Positions 9,257-18,736 of a stretch of DNA of 64,000 nt are shown piece by piece. The notes below the pieces were generated by a model. It was not told where the DNA came from. It saw only the letters and a list, made by a program, of their open reading frames with translations, and made no database searches. The position numbers and the translations under genes are program-made. Source of the stretch: Fulvia fulva. Lineage: Eukaryota; Ascomycota; Dothideomycetes; Mycosphaerellales; Mycosphaerellaceae. Positions within the stretch are counted from its first letter, which is position 1. Each line of letters starts with the position of its first letter. The stretch is from assembly GCF_020509005.1 (NCBI RefSeq), contig NC_063021.1, positions 1,302,001 to 1,366,000 of the forward strand, in the 5' to 3' direction.

Positions 9257-11299
9257 ATGTCATCATCAGGTAAGATCTACAGGCCAGCGGCCGGGCCTCT
9301 TTGTTCCCCGCCGTGTAAGCACCTATGTCTAACAATGAAGACAAAGAGCGGCCGTCTTTGTTACACTACCGCTCTTTCTGTTTCTCTATCTCTCCCGCAC
9401 ACAGACAACCCTCGCAAAGAGGACCACGAGATTCTGACGCATACTGTAGTAGCACTCATCGGCGCAGAAGCATTGGCCCCCAACATGGTTCGAGCAGGCA
9501 CGCCGTGGTCCCGTTGGGTGAAACACATGACCACGGTATACAATGAATCGCCTCCCCTACGACGTCGAAAACGATTAATCCAGAATATCAGCGTCGATTG
9601 GAGGAAACTCGGGGACAACAAGGCCACGGTCACCGGAGCGCTAGACTTGGTCTACGATTGCATAGATGATGTGGCAGCCCTCCACCGTGGCTTGACGGCG
9701 GAAGAGTGGACAACGCCACAAGAAGAAGAACAGACTTATCGAGCTTATATGACTGGTATGGACGCAGCGATTCGAAGCATAGAGGTCCTGATCCATCTGC
9801 AGTATCGGCTCGGGCGAGCGATCTATCCAGGGCCGAGTCTCTACTGGGCAAGTGCTCTTCGTGATCTCTGGCTCGAGAACCGCGAAGCAGTACAAGTGAG
9901 GCTGCGGCAATTGACACCTGACGCTGCTCAAGTGGGTGTAATCGGAGACGACACACAGCTCGAACAACTTGCGGCCCAACGACAAGCCCTGGCACTGCAA
10001 CAGACTCCCGAGGAGATGTTGTTAGCAAGAGACGGCTGGAACGGTGGATGGCCCTTGGGCAGTGGAGGCCAAGGCCACGTCAATCTTTGGGCACGAGTGA
10101 CTCGCGGGGGCCAAGTTGTAGAGAGGATGGCAGTCAAGGACATATGGCTCAGCGCGACCGATTGGACATCTGCGGCAGCTTGGGTCGGCAATGTCTTCGA
10201 CATAGAGGACCGCGTTCCAACTGAGGTTCATGCGATGCGGGTACTGAGAGACGAAGCGCACAGCGACAAGACCGTGTCCATGGTGGAGTGGGCACCACAT
10301 TGGTCGAACCGCATGTACAGAATCTTCATGGAGTTCTGTCCGTATATGACCTTGTGGGACGTTGCTGGCTTCAATAAAGTTCGCCAAGACGAGTTCCCGG
10401 AGGAGTTCGAGCGCGTTGACGACAACCTGGATAACATCAAACTGCCCGAACCATTCTTATGGCATTGTTTCGAGAGTCTCGTGCAAGCTGCCACCAGCCT
10501 GGAGTGCAAAAACACAAATGATGTCAGTTTAGAGGGCAAAAAGACCATAGTACACCGCGACATCAAGCCAGGGAATATCTTCTTGGGGGAGAGATCCGTC
10601 GAAACATTCGCGCCATATCCTACGCCGAAACTCGGTGACTTTGGCCTGTGTCTGTTCACGTCGGACGACGATCCTTTCAATCCGTCGGGCTATGTCGGTT
10701 TAGGCACGACAGGCTTCATGGCCCCCGAGCATCTCCACACGTACAACGCTGCCGTGGACGACTTGGGTCGACCAAGAGATCCTGCAAAGCTCGGCCACAA
10801 GACGAGTATTTGGGGTATTGGAAAGACAATGCTTCAGCTCATGAACATGGCTGATACATATGTCAATCCACAACCACACCAAGTCCCAGAGTTCGACGCG
10901 GTGGCTCTCGTCTACAGCAAAGAATTGCGTGATAATGTCCGTTCGTGCTTGGCCTGGAACCCGAGCGACAGGCCAAACCTGGACGACCTGCAAACAATGA
11001 TCCTCCAATACACCGGGCCTGGTGGCGGAGACCTTGATCATGCTGGCGAAATGAGAGATTTTGACATTCTCACTGAGACCGTTCCGAGGCAGTTCGAACT
11101 GCAATTGAGAGTGCAGAGATGGCCGCTTCGTGAAGACCTAATGCTAGAAGCCGGAATGCCAGGGACCGATCTCGTCCTGCCGGATGAAGACGCCAACGAG
11201 AGCGAGGCTGAAGTAGAGGACAATACAGACGAATCCGAGGACGAAAGCCAGGACGAAAGTGGAGACGATGATTCCGATGAGGATGATGAGTCAAGTTAA
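9257..11299 (+). CDS. Serine/threonine protein kinase, fungal-specific, with acidic tail
   Basis: Proposed exons are 9257-9269 and 9405-11299 (635 residues). The 135-nt intron has donor GTAAGA and a long pyrimidine tract before CACACAG. An alternative is a single exon starting at the ATG at 9485. The N-terminal 200 residues are helical with no named domain. The kinase domain then shows its motifs in order: glycine loop LGSGGQGHV (about 221), VAIK-type lysine in MAVKD (about 248), HRDIKPGN (about 388), GDFGL (about 415), MAPEH, and a late-lobe SIWGIG where the usual Asp is Ser-Ile, followed by WNPSDRP. All catalytic residues (K, D, N, DFG) are present, so it is probably active. Residues from about 600 form a Glu/Asp/Ser tail. 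This resembles the expanded fungal kinases with divergent C-lobes; substrate and pathway cannot be told from sequence. Confidence 0.85.
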   Translation: MSSSGKIYRPAAGPLCSPPCKHLCLTMKTKSGRLCYTTALSVSLSLPHTDNPRKEDHEILTHTVVALIGAEALAPNMVRAGTPWSRWVKHMTTVYNESPPLRRRKRLIQNISVDWRKLGDNKATVTGALDLVYDCIDDVAALHRGLTAEEWTTPQEEEQTYRAYMTGMDAAIRSIEVLIHLQYRLGRAIYPGPSLYWASALRDLWLENREAVQVRLRQLTPDAAQVGVIGDDTQLEQLAAQRQALALQQTPEEMLLARDGWNGGWPLGSGGQGHVNLWARVTRGGQVVERMAVKDIWLSATDWTSAAAWVGNVFDIEDRVPTEVHAMRVLRDEAHSDKTVSMVEWAPHWSNRMYRIFMEFCPYMTLWDVAGFNKVRQDEFPEEFERVDDNLDNIKLPEPFLWHCFESLVQAATSLECKNTNDVSLEGKKTIVHRDIKPGNIFLGERSVETFAPYPTPKLGDFGLCLFTSDDDPFNPSGYVGLGTTGFMAPEHLHTYNAAVDDLGRPRDPAKLGHKTSIWGIGKTMLQLMNMADTYVNPQPHQVPEFDAVALVYSKELRDNVRSCLAWNPSDRPNLDDLQTMILQYTGPGGGDLDHAGEMRDFDILTETVPRQFELQLRVQRWPLREDLMLEAGMPGTDLVLPDEDANESEAEVEDNTDESEDESQDESGDDDSDEDDESS

Positions 11300-11549
11300 A
11301 AGGTGTCAGGGGCGTCAGCTTCTATCCACCCTTGATCGGCCATGTGTTAGAAGGTGCATCTACTGCCTCAGGCACGAACAGCCTTCGAGCCGACATCGCT
11401 TCGACTTGCCCCGCAGATGCATTGTTCGAGCAGCATTGCGGAAGACATTCAAGTGCTCGGTTGCGCTACAAGTCTTTGTAACATACACTGACAGCGGTGT
11501 CGTTGTGGCTGACTTTCGTCCTGCTTCGATCCTTTCACACCTTGTACCA

Positions 11550-12564
11550 ATGCCAGTTTTCGATTACACCAACAAAGTCGTCCTTGTTACAGGCCTTGGT
11601 GCTGTAGGCGAAGGTTACGGAAATGGAACTGCCATGGCATCTGCAATGGCGCGACAGGGAGCCACAATCTTTGGCTGCGATATCAACCTAGAAGCAGCGA
11701 ATCGAGCGGCGGATATGATCAGGGACGAGGCTGAAGTGAGAAATCATCCTTCGAGAAAGCAAGGCCGGAGCATTGTGGATGTGATCCAGCAAAGTACCGT
11801 AAGTGCGTTGACTACATCGGAAGGATCTTCGATGTTGACATCCGTAGGACGTCACCAAGAAGCAGGCATGCCAAGCCTTCGACGATGCCTGTATGGAGAA
11901 GCATGGTCGCATAGACATTTTGATCAATAATGTCGGCAAATCAGAACCAGGTGGGCCGGCAGAATTGACCGAGGAGATATGGGACATGCAGACGGATGTG
12001 AACCTGAAGTCCGTATATCTGATGTGCCATCTTGTACTGCCAATACTGGAGAAGCAGGGCACTGGCGGCGTGGTCCTGAACGTCTCCTCCATAGCTGGTC
12101 TGCGATACGTTGGGTACGTCTCTGGGTATTGCCGGATGGCACACACATGCTATCGCGATATTGCCATGTGCTTCGTCGACAAAGCTGACGCGGTTCTGTC
12201 TTTTAGAAAGCCACAGGTAGGGTATGCCGCGACCAAGGCGGCGATCATCCATTTCACCAAGACTACCGCCGTCATGTATGCACAGCGCACAGGTGGCAAG
12301 GTTAGGCTGAACACTGTCGTGCCAGGCTTGATCAATTCACCCCTGGTAAGTGTGCTCGCGGACAAGTATGCCGGTGGTGACCAGGAGGGATATCGCAAAG
12401 TCCGGGACGCACAGCTTCCTACCGGCAAGATGGGTTCGGTTTGGGATGTCGCACATGCGGCACTGTATCTTTGTTCAGACGAAGCAAGCTATGTCAGTGG
12501 CCAGGAAATTGTGGTTGATGGAGCAGTGACCAATTCGACTGGACAACCTGATATGGGTGGATAG
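11550..12564 (+). CDS. Short-chain dehydrogenase/reductase (SDR)
   Basis: NAD(P)-dependent oxidoreductase of the classical SDR type. Exons 11550-11798, 11848-12113 and 12207-12564 give 290 residues, the usual size. Intron 1 is 49 nt (GTAAGT...GTAG) and intron 2 is 93 nt (GTACGT...TTTTAG). Visible motifs: the cofactor loop TGLGAVGEGYGNGTA (an expanded TGxxxGxG with the GNG form seen in some 3-oxoacyl-ACP-reductase-like SDRs), the acidic residue CDIN that hints at NAD preference, DVT, INNVG, the catalytic Ser in NVSSIAG, YAATK (Tyr and Lys), and PGLINSP. The C-terminus has YLCSDEASYVSGQEIVVDGA, standard for the family. Intron 2 is a multiple of three and stop-free, so retention would insert 31 residues between VG and KP. 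The substrate is not predictable. Its stop lies only 36 bases from that of the convergent deacetylase gene. Confidence 0.88.
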
Positions 12565-12600
12565 TGCAATTAAACACTCCAAGATCTTTGGTGGCATCCT

Positions 12601-13392
12601 TCAGGTTTTCGCCATTTCCAAGAACTTCGAGACAGATAGCACTTCATAGCCCTTCTTCTTCAAAGCAGGCACCACCTTGCTCAACATCGGCACAGTCCAC
12701 GAACGTCGATCATGACAGATGATGACTGCGCCGGGCCGGTACATGCTCAGAATGTGCCATGCATTAAGCCACCACGCACTGATAAAAGGGTCGTGGGGGT
12801 AAATGCTTCCAAGAATGGTCCTGTAGCCTGCCGTGGTAGCCACCTCGAGGATTCGTTCGCTGAAGAAACCAGACCCAGGTCGAAAGTAGTGTGCTGCACG
12901 TTCTTTGCCAGCGGCTGTGTAAGCCGAATCGATGTACCTGTCGACGTGATCGATTTGTTCTTTGAGCTCAGAGCTGGTCAAGGATATGCTTGGCTCGTCG
13001 TGCATGGCGTGGTTGGCCAGTTCGTGTCCAGCGTTGACAATGTCCTCCAGTAGTCCCTCGTGCTGTGGTACTTGTCCGCCTATGACAAAGAAGGTCGCTG
13101 ATGCATCGTTCGCCTTCAAAATGTCGAGGATCTCGCGGGTGTACGGACTGGGCGCATCGTCAACGGTCAGGGCAATGATCTTCCTGGTCGTGTTGATCTG
13201 GAACAGCACATGCGGGAAGCGATTCTGGAAGTAGCCGATGACGACGTTTGGCGGCTTGTAGATGATGTAGAGCGGGAGCACGAGCAGTAGGATGACAATC
13301 AGGACGGTGGTCTGGACTGCCATGCGCCGCTTCCGGGCACTCCTGCTCCTCCAGCGCCCAGGCAGGCGGAAGAAGGGAGAGAAGAGCGGCAT
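12601..13392 (-). CDS. Membrane-anchored polysaccharide deacetylase (NodB fold, chitin-deacetylase-like)
   Basis: A 263-residue single-exon gene. The reverse-strand ATG at 13392 is used; the frame extends only one non-ATG codon further. The N-terminus is basic (RWRSRSARKRR) followed by one hydrophobic segment (TTVLIVILLLVLPLYIIY, residues about 28-46), which predicts a type II membrane anchor with the enzyme domain lumenal. NodB motifs: TVDDAPS (the TFDDGP motif with its two metal or catalytic aspartates), HELANHAMHD (HxxxH-type metal ligands), RPGSGFF, and ICHDRRSW near the C-terminus with the last His. There is one NTT sequon. The family removes N-acetyl groups from chitin or related glycans; Ala replacing Gly in TFDDGP is common in fungal branches. 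Substrate is inferred only. It is divergent from DUG1 (322 bases) and convergent with the SDR. Confidence 0.85.
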   Translation of the reverse strand: MPLFSPFFRLPGRWRSRSARKRRMAVQTTVLIVILLLVLPLYIIYKPPNVVIGYFQNRFPHVLFQINTTRKIIALTVDDAPSPYTREILDILKANDASATFFVIGGQVPQHEGLLEDIVNAGHELANHAMHDEPSISLTSSELKEQIDHVDRYIDSAYTAAGKERAAHYFRPGSGFFSERILEVATTAGYRTILGSIYPHDPFISAWWLNAWHILSMYRPGAVIICHDRRSWTVPMLSKVVPALKKKGYEVLSVSKFLEMAKT

Positions 13393-13714
13393 CACGGTGC
13401 CATGTCGGTATAGTGTGCTGTATGTCGGAACGTGCCAAAAGAGCCACTAGGTAGGAGGCAGGTAGAAGCTAGAGCGAGAAGCGAAGGCGGGCACCTGGAT
13501 GTCCCTGCAGTTGATGAGACGTGTGGTGGGGTGAGGACTGTCGTGTTGCTTCCATGTCGGCTGCTCGTGTGTCGACGTAGGAGGTACGAGGGACAACCCA
13601 CTGCAACTCTTCAGAAACAGTCACCTGTGTAAGACACGTACAACCATACATTCCCGCTACAGCTCTACTGCACCTATCTGGCCTTACCTGCATCGCACAG
13701 CCCCCTCGCCCAGC
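13393..13714. promoter_or_regulatory. Bidirectional promoter between the deacetylase and DUG1
   Basis: Only 322 bases separate the two divergent start codons, so both promoters must lie here. Pyrimidine-rich stretches precede the DUG1 start (CCCCCTCGCCCAGC), as is usual in fungal genes. No specific operator is identified. Confidence 0.5.
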
Positions 13715-15214
13715 ATGGCACCCAATCTGCAGTCATACTACAAGCAGGTCGACTCCCTCGCCGAGCCCTTCATCGAGCGTCTCCGACAAGCTGTGGCCAT
13801 CCCCTCCATCTCCGCCGACGAGGAGAGGCGGCAAGATGTCGTCAAGATGGGCCACTTCCTCAAGGGCGAGCTCGAGAAGCTTGGTGCACACATGGAAGCG
13901 CGCGATCTAGGAAGGCAGCCTGGCAAGGAGCACCTCCACCTTCCTCCCGCCGTCATCGGCCGATACCCAGCGAAGAAGGATGAGGGCAAGAGAACCATCT
14001 TGGTATATGGACACTACGATGTGCAGCCCGCCGGCAAGGAGGATGGTTGGGCTACAGAGCCATTCCAACTCAGCATCGATGACAAGGGCAGAATGTATGG
14101 AAGAGGCAGCACAGACGACAAGGGCCCAGTGCTTGGCTGGGTCAATGCCATCGAGGCACACCAGAAGGCAGCCATCGACTTCCCCGTGAACCTGCTCATG
14201 TGCTTCGAGGGCATGGAAGAGTACGGCTCAGAGGGTCTCGACGACTTCATCATGGCAGAGTGCAAGCCCGGCAAGTTCTTCGAGGCCGCAGATGCCGTGT
14301 GTATCAGCGACAACTACTGGCTGGGTACGGAGAAGCCGTGCCTGACCTATGGTCTCCGTGGCTGCAGCTACTACTCCATTGAGATCAAGGGACCTGGTCA
14401 AGACTTGCACTCGGGTGTCTTCGGCGGTACAGCTCAGGAGCCAATGACCGACCTTGTCCGTGTGATGGCTAGCTTAGTGGACACAGACGGCAACATCCAG
14501 ATTCAAGGCATCAACGAGCTGGTAGCTCCGTTGACCCAGGAAGAGCAGTCACTGTACAAGGACATTGCATTCACGATGGACAACATTCATGAGTCGCTAG
14601 GCAGTCAGACAACCATCTTCCCAGACAAGGAGCGTACACTCATGGGTCGCTGGCGTTTCCCTTCGCTGTCGCTGCACGGCGTGGAAGGTGCCTTTTCCCA
14701 ACCGGGCGCGAAGACCGTCATTCCTGCCAAGGTTATCGGCAAGTTCAGCATAAGGACAGTCCCTGACATGGAGCCTCACGAAGTTGACAGACTCGTCTTT
14801 GCACACGTAGACAAGGTCTTCAAGTCGCTCAAGTCAAAGAATACCATCAACTGCCACCTACAGCACGCTGGTAAGTGGTGGGTGGCATCGCCAAACCACT
14901 GGAACTTTACGGCTGCAGCCAAGGCTGTTGAGGATGTCTGGAAGGTGAAGCCGGATCTTACCAGAGAAGGTGGCTCCATCCCAGTGACTCTGACCTTTGA
15001 GCAAGCCACTGGCAAGGTGAGTGATCGGACCGTCCCGCACTGCGTCAAGTGTTATGCTAACACTCGATAGAACGTCCTTCTCTTGCCCATGGGTAGCTCG
15101 ACCGATGCCGCCCACTCTATCAACGAGAAGCTCGATCGTAGAAACTACATTGAAGGCATCAAGCTGTTGGGTGCTTACCTACACTATGTCGCCGAAGAGC
15201 CGATGAAGGGCTAG
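13715..15214 (+). CDS. DUG1: Cys-Gly metallodipeptidase (M20 family)
   Basis: Dug1 is the cytosolic M20A dipeptidase that cleaves Cys-Gly during glutathione breakdown and also hydrolyses other dipeptides, with Zn or Mn. Exons 13715-15016 and 15071-15214 join across a 54-nt intron (GTGAGT, branch GCTAAC, CGATAG) to give 481 residues, the same as I recall for yeast Dug1. M20 metal and catalytic motifs are all seen: GHYDVQP (first His and Asp), STDDKGP (bridging Asp), [12 protein letters not shown] (general base Glu and metal Glu), SDNYWLG (metal Asp), DLHSGVFGG of the dimerisation lid, and in exon 2 [12 protein letters not shown] with the last metal His. The N-terminus [23 protein letters not shown] is typical. 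The start is the first ATG and lies in a good context. No sign of damage. Confidence 0.95.
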
Positions 15215-15813
15215 TACCACGCGTCCAAAGTCGACCCTAAGACTGGTGCACGAACGATGATCATGAAACGACGGTCTGTAGAAATAGAGCTGGAAGAGTC
15301 AAGAAAGACTATAGCCGCGCTTCGAGATCTGGGGGCAGTACCAAACTGTTGAAGATGTGCCTCTGTACAGGTTGTGCAATTATGCTCAAGAAGTTGCAGA
15401 CCGGATTCATCTACTATCAGACCAAACGAAATGTCCCTCGCCGGCCTCATCTACTAGCTGCTGACTGTACCGATCATGAGCATTCACATGTCAAAGGATT
15501 CCGTTCCGGCTGTCGCTCCACGCTGACAGTTTGAGAAGGAGCCAGCCGAGCTGCTACAACAGCTCCCCTCATTGTACGACATACATCGAGATGCAGTCGA
15601 TGCGGGGAGTGGCTGGGCGAGCTTCGACAACGGTCGATCAGCACGCACGTGTAAGCACATTGGTGGTCTAAGACCATCCTGCAGAAGCGATGGCAAAGGT
15701 GAGTATATATAGGATGCGCAGGCTTCCTCTAGGTAGGCGATGTTCTCGTTACAGCTGTTCCCCTCCCTACATCGTACCACTATAGAGAAGTGATGTTACC
15801 AGAAACCACCAAA
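15215..15813. other. Intergenic region
   Basis: About 600 bases between DUG1 and the aldehyde dehydrogenase gene. No gene is supported. A TATATATA-like stretch near 15707-15713 (AGTATATATAGG), about 100 bases before the ATG, is a plausible TATA element for the downstream gene. Confidence 0.5.
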
Positions 15814-17491
15814 ATGGCCTCTTTCGAAACGAGACTCTTCATCAACAATGAGGTACCTCTACCTCCTCCCTAACCATATTTATTCACTAACGCAGCTACA
15901 AGTTCGTCGACGCCCAATCGGGCGAGTACCTCACCTGCTACAACCCCATGGATGATTCCATAATCTCCGACAAAATCCACTCAGCCGGCGAGAAAGATGT
16001 CGATGCCGCAGTTGTTGCTGCGAACAAGGCTTTCAAGGGACCGTGGGGCGACGCAGATCCCACGGACCGTGCTGCGAGGATGAGGAAGTTTGCGGAGCTG
16101 ATCAGGAAGAATGCGGCGAGTATGGCGAGTCTGGAGAGTAAATGTATGGGCAGTGCTGTGGGAACGCAGAGTGAGTCACCCTGGAGGAGTGTATATGTAA
16201 GGCCGGGGCGGATGTGGTGATGGCTCGAGCTGGCTGGTAGCGGGATATGTGCTGACTGTCTGTTCTCACAGCTATGGGCTATAGCATGGGAGCCGACCTC
16301 TTCGATTATTACTCAGGATTGGCGGACAAGATTCACGGCGAGACAAGCTATCCAAACTCCCAGGGAAAGTACAAGATCATTCAGCGAGAGCCTATTGGTG
16401 TATGCTCAGGTGTCGGCGCATGGAATGTTTCGGCCATTCTGTTCTGCTGGAAAGCAGCACCGGGTAAGTGCGAAGGATAGTGTGCATGGATACACATTAC
16501 AAAGAGTATGGCTGACGTCTGTATCCTCGAAACAGCCCTCGCCGCTGGCAACACCTTCATCTACAAGCCCTCCGAAAAGGCACCCCTCGGTGCTCTCGCC
16601 CTGGGTCCTCTCATCAAGGAGTGCTTCCCGCCCGGCACGATCAACATCGTCAACGGCGGTGGCAAAGTCGGTCATCTCCTCGCTTCCCACGTGGAAATCC
16701 GCCAAATCGCCTTCACAGGCTCCACCGCTACCGGCCGCAAGATCCAGGAGTACGCCGCCAAGTCCAACCTCAAGCGTGTGTCACTCGAGCTAGGTGGCAA
16801 ATCGCCATCCCTGATCTTCGACGATGCAGACCTCGAAGTCGCAGTCGGCAAATCCGCCGAAGGCATCATGGCTAATTCGGGTCAAATTTGTGCTATGGCC
16901 TCGCGGGTGTTCGTCCAAGAAGGCATCGCCGACAAATTCACCGACCTCCTCATGGGCGCTTTCGAACAATTCAGCAAGGGCAACTTCATCGGCGACCCGA
17001 GCGACGAAAATACTCAAGTAGGCCCCATCGCCGATAAGAAGCAATTCGAGCGCGTAATGGAGTACCTCGAAATCGGCAAGCAAGACGGCGAACTCATCAC
17101 CGGCGGCATGCAACGCGGCGGGAAAGGTCTCTTCGTCGAACCGACAATCTTCAAAAACGCACCCAACACCTCGAGAATCGTTCAGGAAGAAGTCTTCGGA
17201 CCGGTTGTGACGGTCCAGACCTTCAAGGACGAGGCTGAGGCGATTGAGCTGGCTAATGATACGGTTTTTGGCCTGTCGGCGTGCATTTATACCAATAGCA
17301 TTAGTCGCGCACTTCGTGTGACGAGGAAGATGGAGGCGGGGACGATTGCTGTGAATGACTGGTACTTTCCTGCGCCTGATACGCCGTTTGGTGGGATTAA
17401 GCAGAGTGGATATGGGAGAGAGGGTGGGCTTGAGGGTTTGAATGAGTATCTTCAGACGAAGACTATTCAGATCAATCTCAACGCTCCATAG
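15814..17491 (+). CDS. Aldehyde dehydrogenase (NAD(P)-dependent, ALDH superfamily)
   Basis: Oxidises aldehydes to acids. Four exons (15814-15852, 15903-16170, 16272-16463, 16536-17491) give 484 residues; all joints keep phase. Introns are 50, 101, 72 nt with donors GTACCT, GTGAGT and GTAAGT. Motifs: FINNEFVDAQSG at the N-terminus, GAWNVSAILFCWKAAPALAAGNT (cofactor and substrate channel), YKPSEKAPLGA (Lys of the NAD site), FTGSTATGRKI (Rossmann), LELGGKSPSLIFDDAD (catalytic Glu), NSGQICAMASR (catalytic Cys), and EEVFGPVVTVQTF. The C-terminal PFGGIKQSGYGREGG and NEYLQTKTIQI are standard. The fungal relatives are mostly of the betaine or general aldehyde class; I cannot choose the substrate. Exon 1 is only 13 codons and its acceptor is ACAAG, so the exact N-terminus is the weakest point. 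Confidence 0.92.
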
Positions 17492-17708
17492 ATGATTGCA
17501 GGAGAAGCACGGTATGCGAGGTCTATGTTGACAAGAGAGCAGACGCCTGTTTACAATCTTTGAGATACTGTACTATCTGTGCTCATACATTCTGTTCTAG
17601 ACTTCGGTTGGTCGACCACTGCATTGAAATGCGACTACGCGCTACGAGCAGTTGCTGGGCTAAGACTCTGTCAGCATCTGTTCAGACTTTGCTTGGCGCT
17701 AGGCACTC

Positions 17709-18497
17709 TTACTCTGCGTGAAACTTGATGGTAACGTCCATCGACAATCGCACCTCCTGTGGCCTGAACTCAAGATCCTCTGACCTGCTGTCCGAGCCAG
17801 GGTGGCTCTGTCGGGCACGCTGCATGCTCTGCATGGAGGCCTGAGCACTCTGATGCATCCTGCGTGAGCCCACATCCTGGCTCATGCCATAGCTGTAGTT
17901 CGGTCGATAGACCCCCGTGTGGGACCGACCTTCTTCCAGCTCGATTGGACGAAGGTTCGTGCACTGCAGCACTTCGCAATAGTCTCGGGCTTTGTCCATG
18001 GCATCCTTCGCTGCATCACGACGCAGCTTTGATTGGAAAGATTTCTCGGTCTCGGCGGTCAGGATCCAGCTGATGTTTTGCACTTCAACGTGGTTGAGAG
18101 ATGATACTTTTGTGCCGAATCGACCCAAAGCCTTGAACTCCTTGAAACGGATGTCGAAGGTCACTGATGCGTCGTACTGTCGTGGCTTTTCATTGCCGTC
18201 CTTGTCCCGAGGGACGTACGATGTTGCTGACAAGGAAGTTTTGTCCCAGTGTGCCAATGGAGAGGCTGCCTTAGCCTCGGGAGAGTCGTCCTTAGGGCAT
18301 AACTCGGACAGCAGGGCCTCGATATGCTTGGCTGTCGTAACAACTTCGTCCGAGACGGCTGCCTTATTTTGGCCTGCGCTTGCGACGGTGACATTGATCA
18401 GTCCGCGTTCAGCTGGGTGAGGGATCTCTGCTTTCCCAGTGACGGTTACTTCGAACGTAGCGGGGTCCAGGGGACGGGTGGACTTCGTGGCTTCCAT
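17709..18497 (-). CDS. SIMPL (DUF541) domain protein
   Basis: A 262-residue single-exon gene on the reverse strand, starting at the ATG at 18497 (MEATKSTRPLDPATFEV); upstream in-frame codons lack another ATG. The SIMPL fold, known mainly from bacterial YggE-like proteins and mammalian IRAK1BP1, has poorly defined function. Visible features are the opening strand VTVTGKAEIPHPAERGLINVTV, the helix-rich middle with repeated AKHIEALL, the strand YDASVTFDIRFKEFKALGRF, and a second repeat-like VEVQNISWILTAETEKSFQSKLRRDAAKDAMDKARDYCEVL, where AAKDAMDKA is the SIMPL signature. The C-terminus ends in a strand, RLSMDVTIKFHAE. A Ser/Gln/Arg-rich insert (about residues 200-240) interrupts the final part and is probably disordered. 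No signal peptide is seen, so the protein is likely cytosolic. It is convergent with the aldehyde dehydrogenase gene (217 bases between stops). Confidence 0.85.
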   Translation of the reverse strand: MEATKSTRPLDPATFEVTVTGKAEIPHPAERGLINVTVASAGQNKAAVSDEVVTTAKHIEALLSELCPKDDSPEAKAASPLAHWDKTSLSATSYVPRDKDGNEKPRQYDASVTFDIRFKEFKALGRFGTKVSSLNHVEVQNISWILTAETEKSFQSKLRRDAAKDAMDKARDYCEVLQCTNLRPIELEEGRSHTGVYRPNYSYGMSQDVGSRRMHQSAQASMQSMQRARQSHPGSDSRSEDLEFRPQEVRLSMDVTIKFHAE

Positions 18498-18736
18498 AGT
18501 TGCGCAGACGTGTATTGAGGGTTGAATAGGAACGTTGAACAAGAGTTGAGGAAGCACTCGTGGTTCCGAGAGAAGAAGATGGTCTTCTTATACTCGATAA
18601 ACTCGCGGTCACGTGCCCTAGAAGCAGGCAGCAGTCGATCTGCAAGGGTGCCTGAGGTGATAGGTGAATGTTCCTTGGCACCTTGTTAGCTGCATGTCTG
18701 AGGTATCGCCCTCCGTGGTTCACGGTCTGTGCAGCT

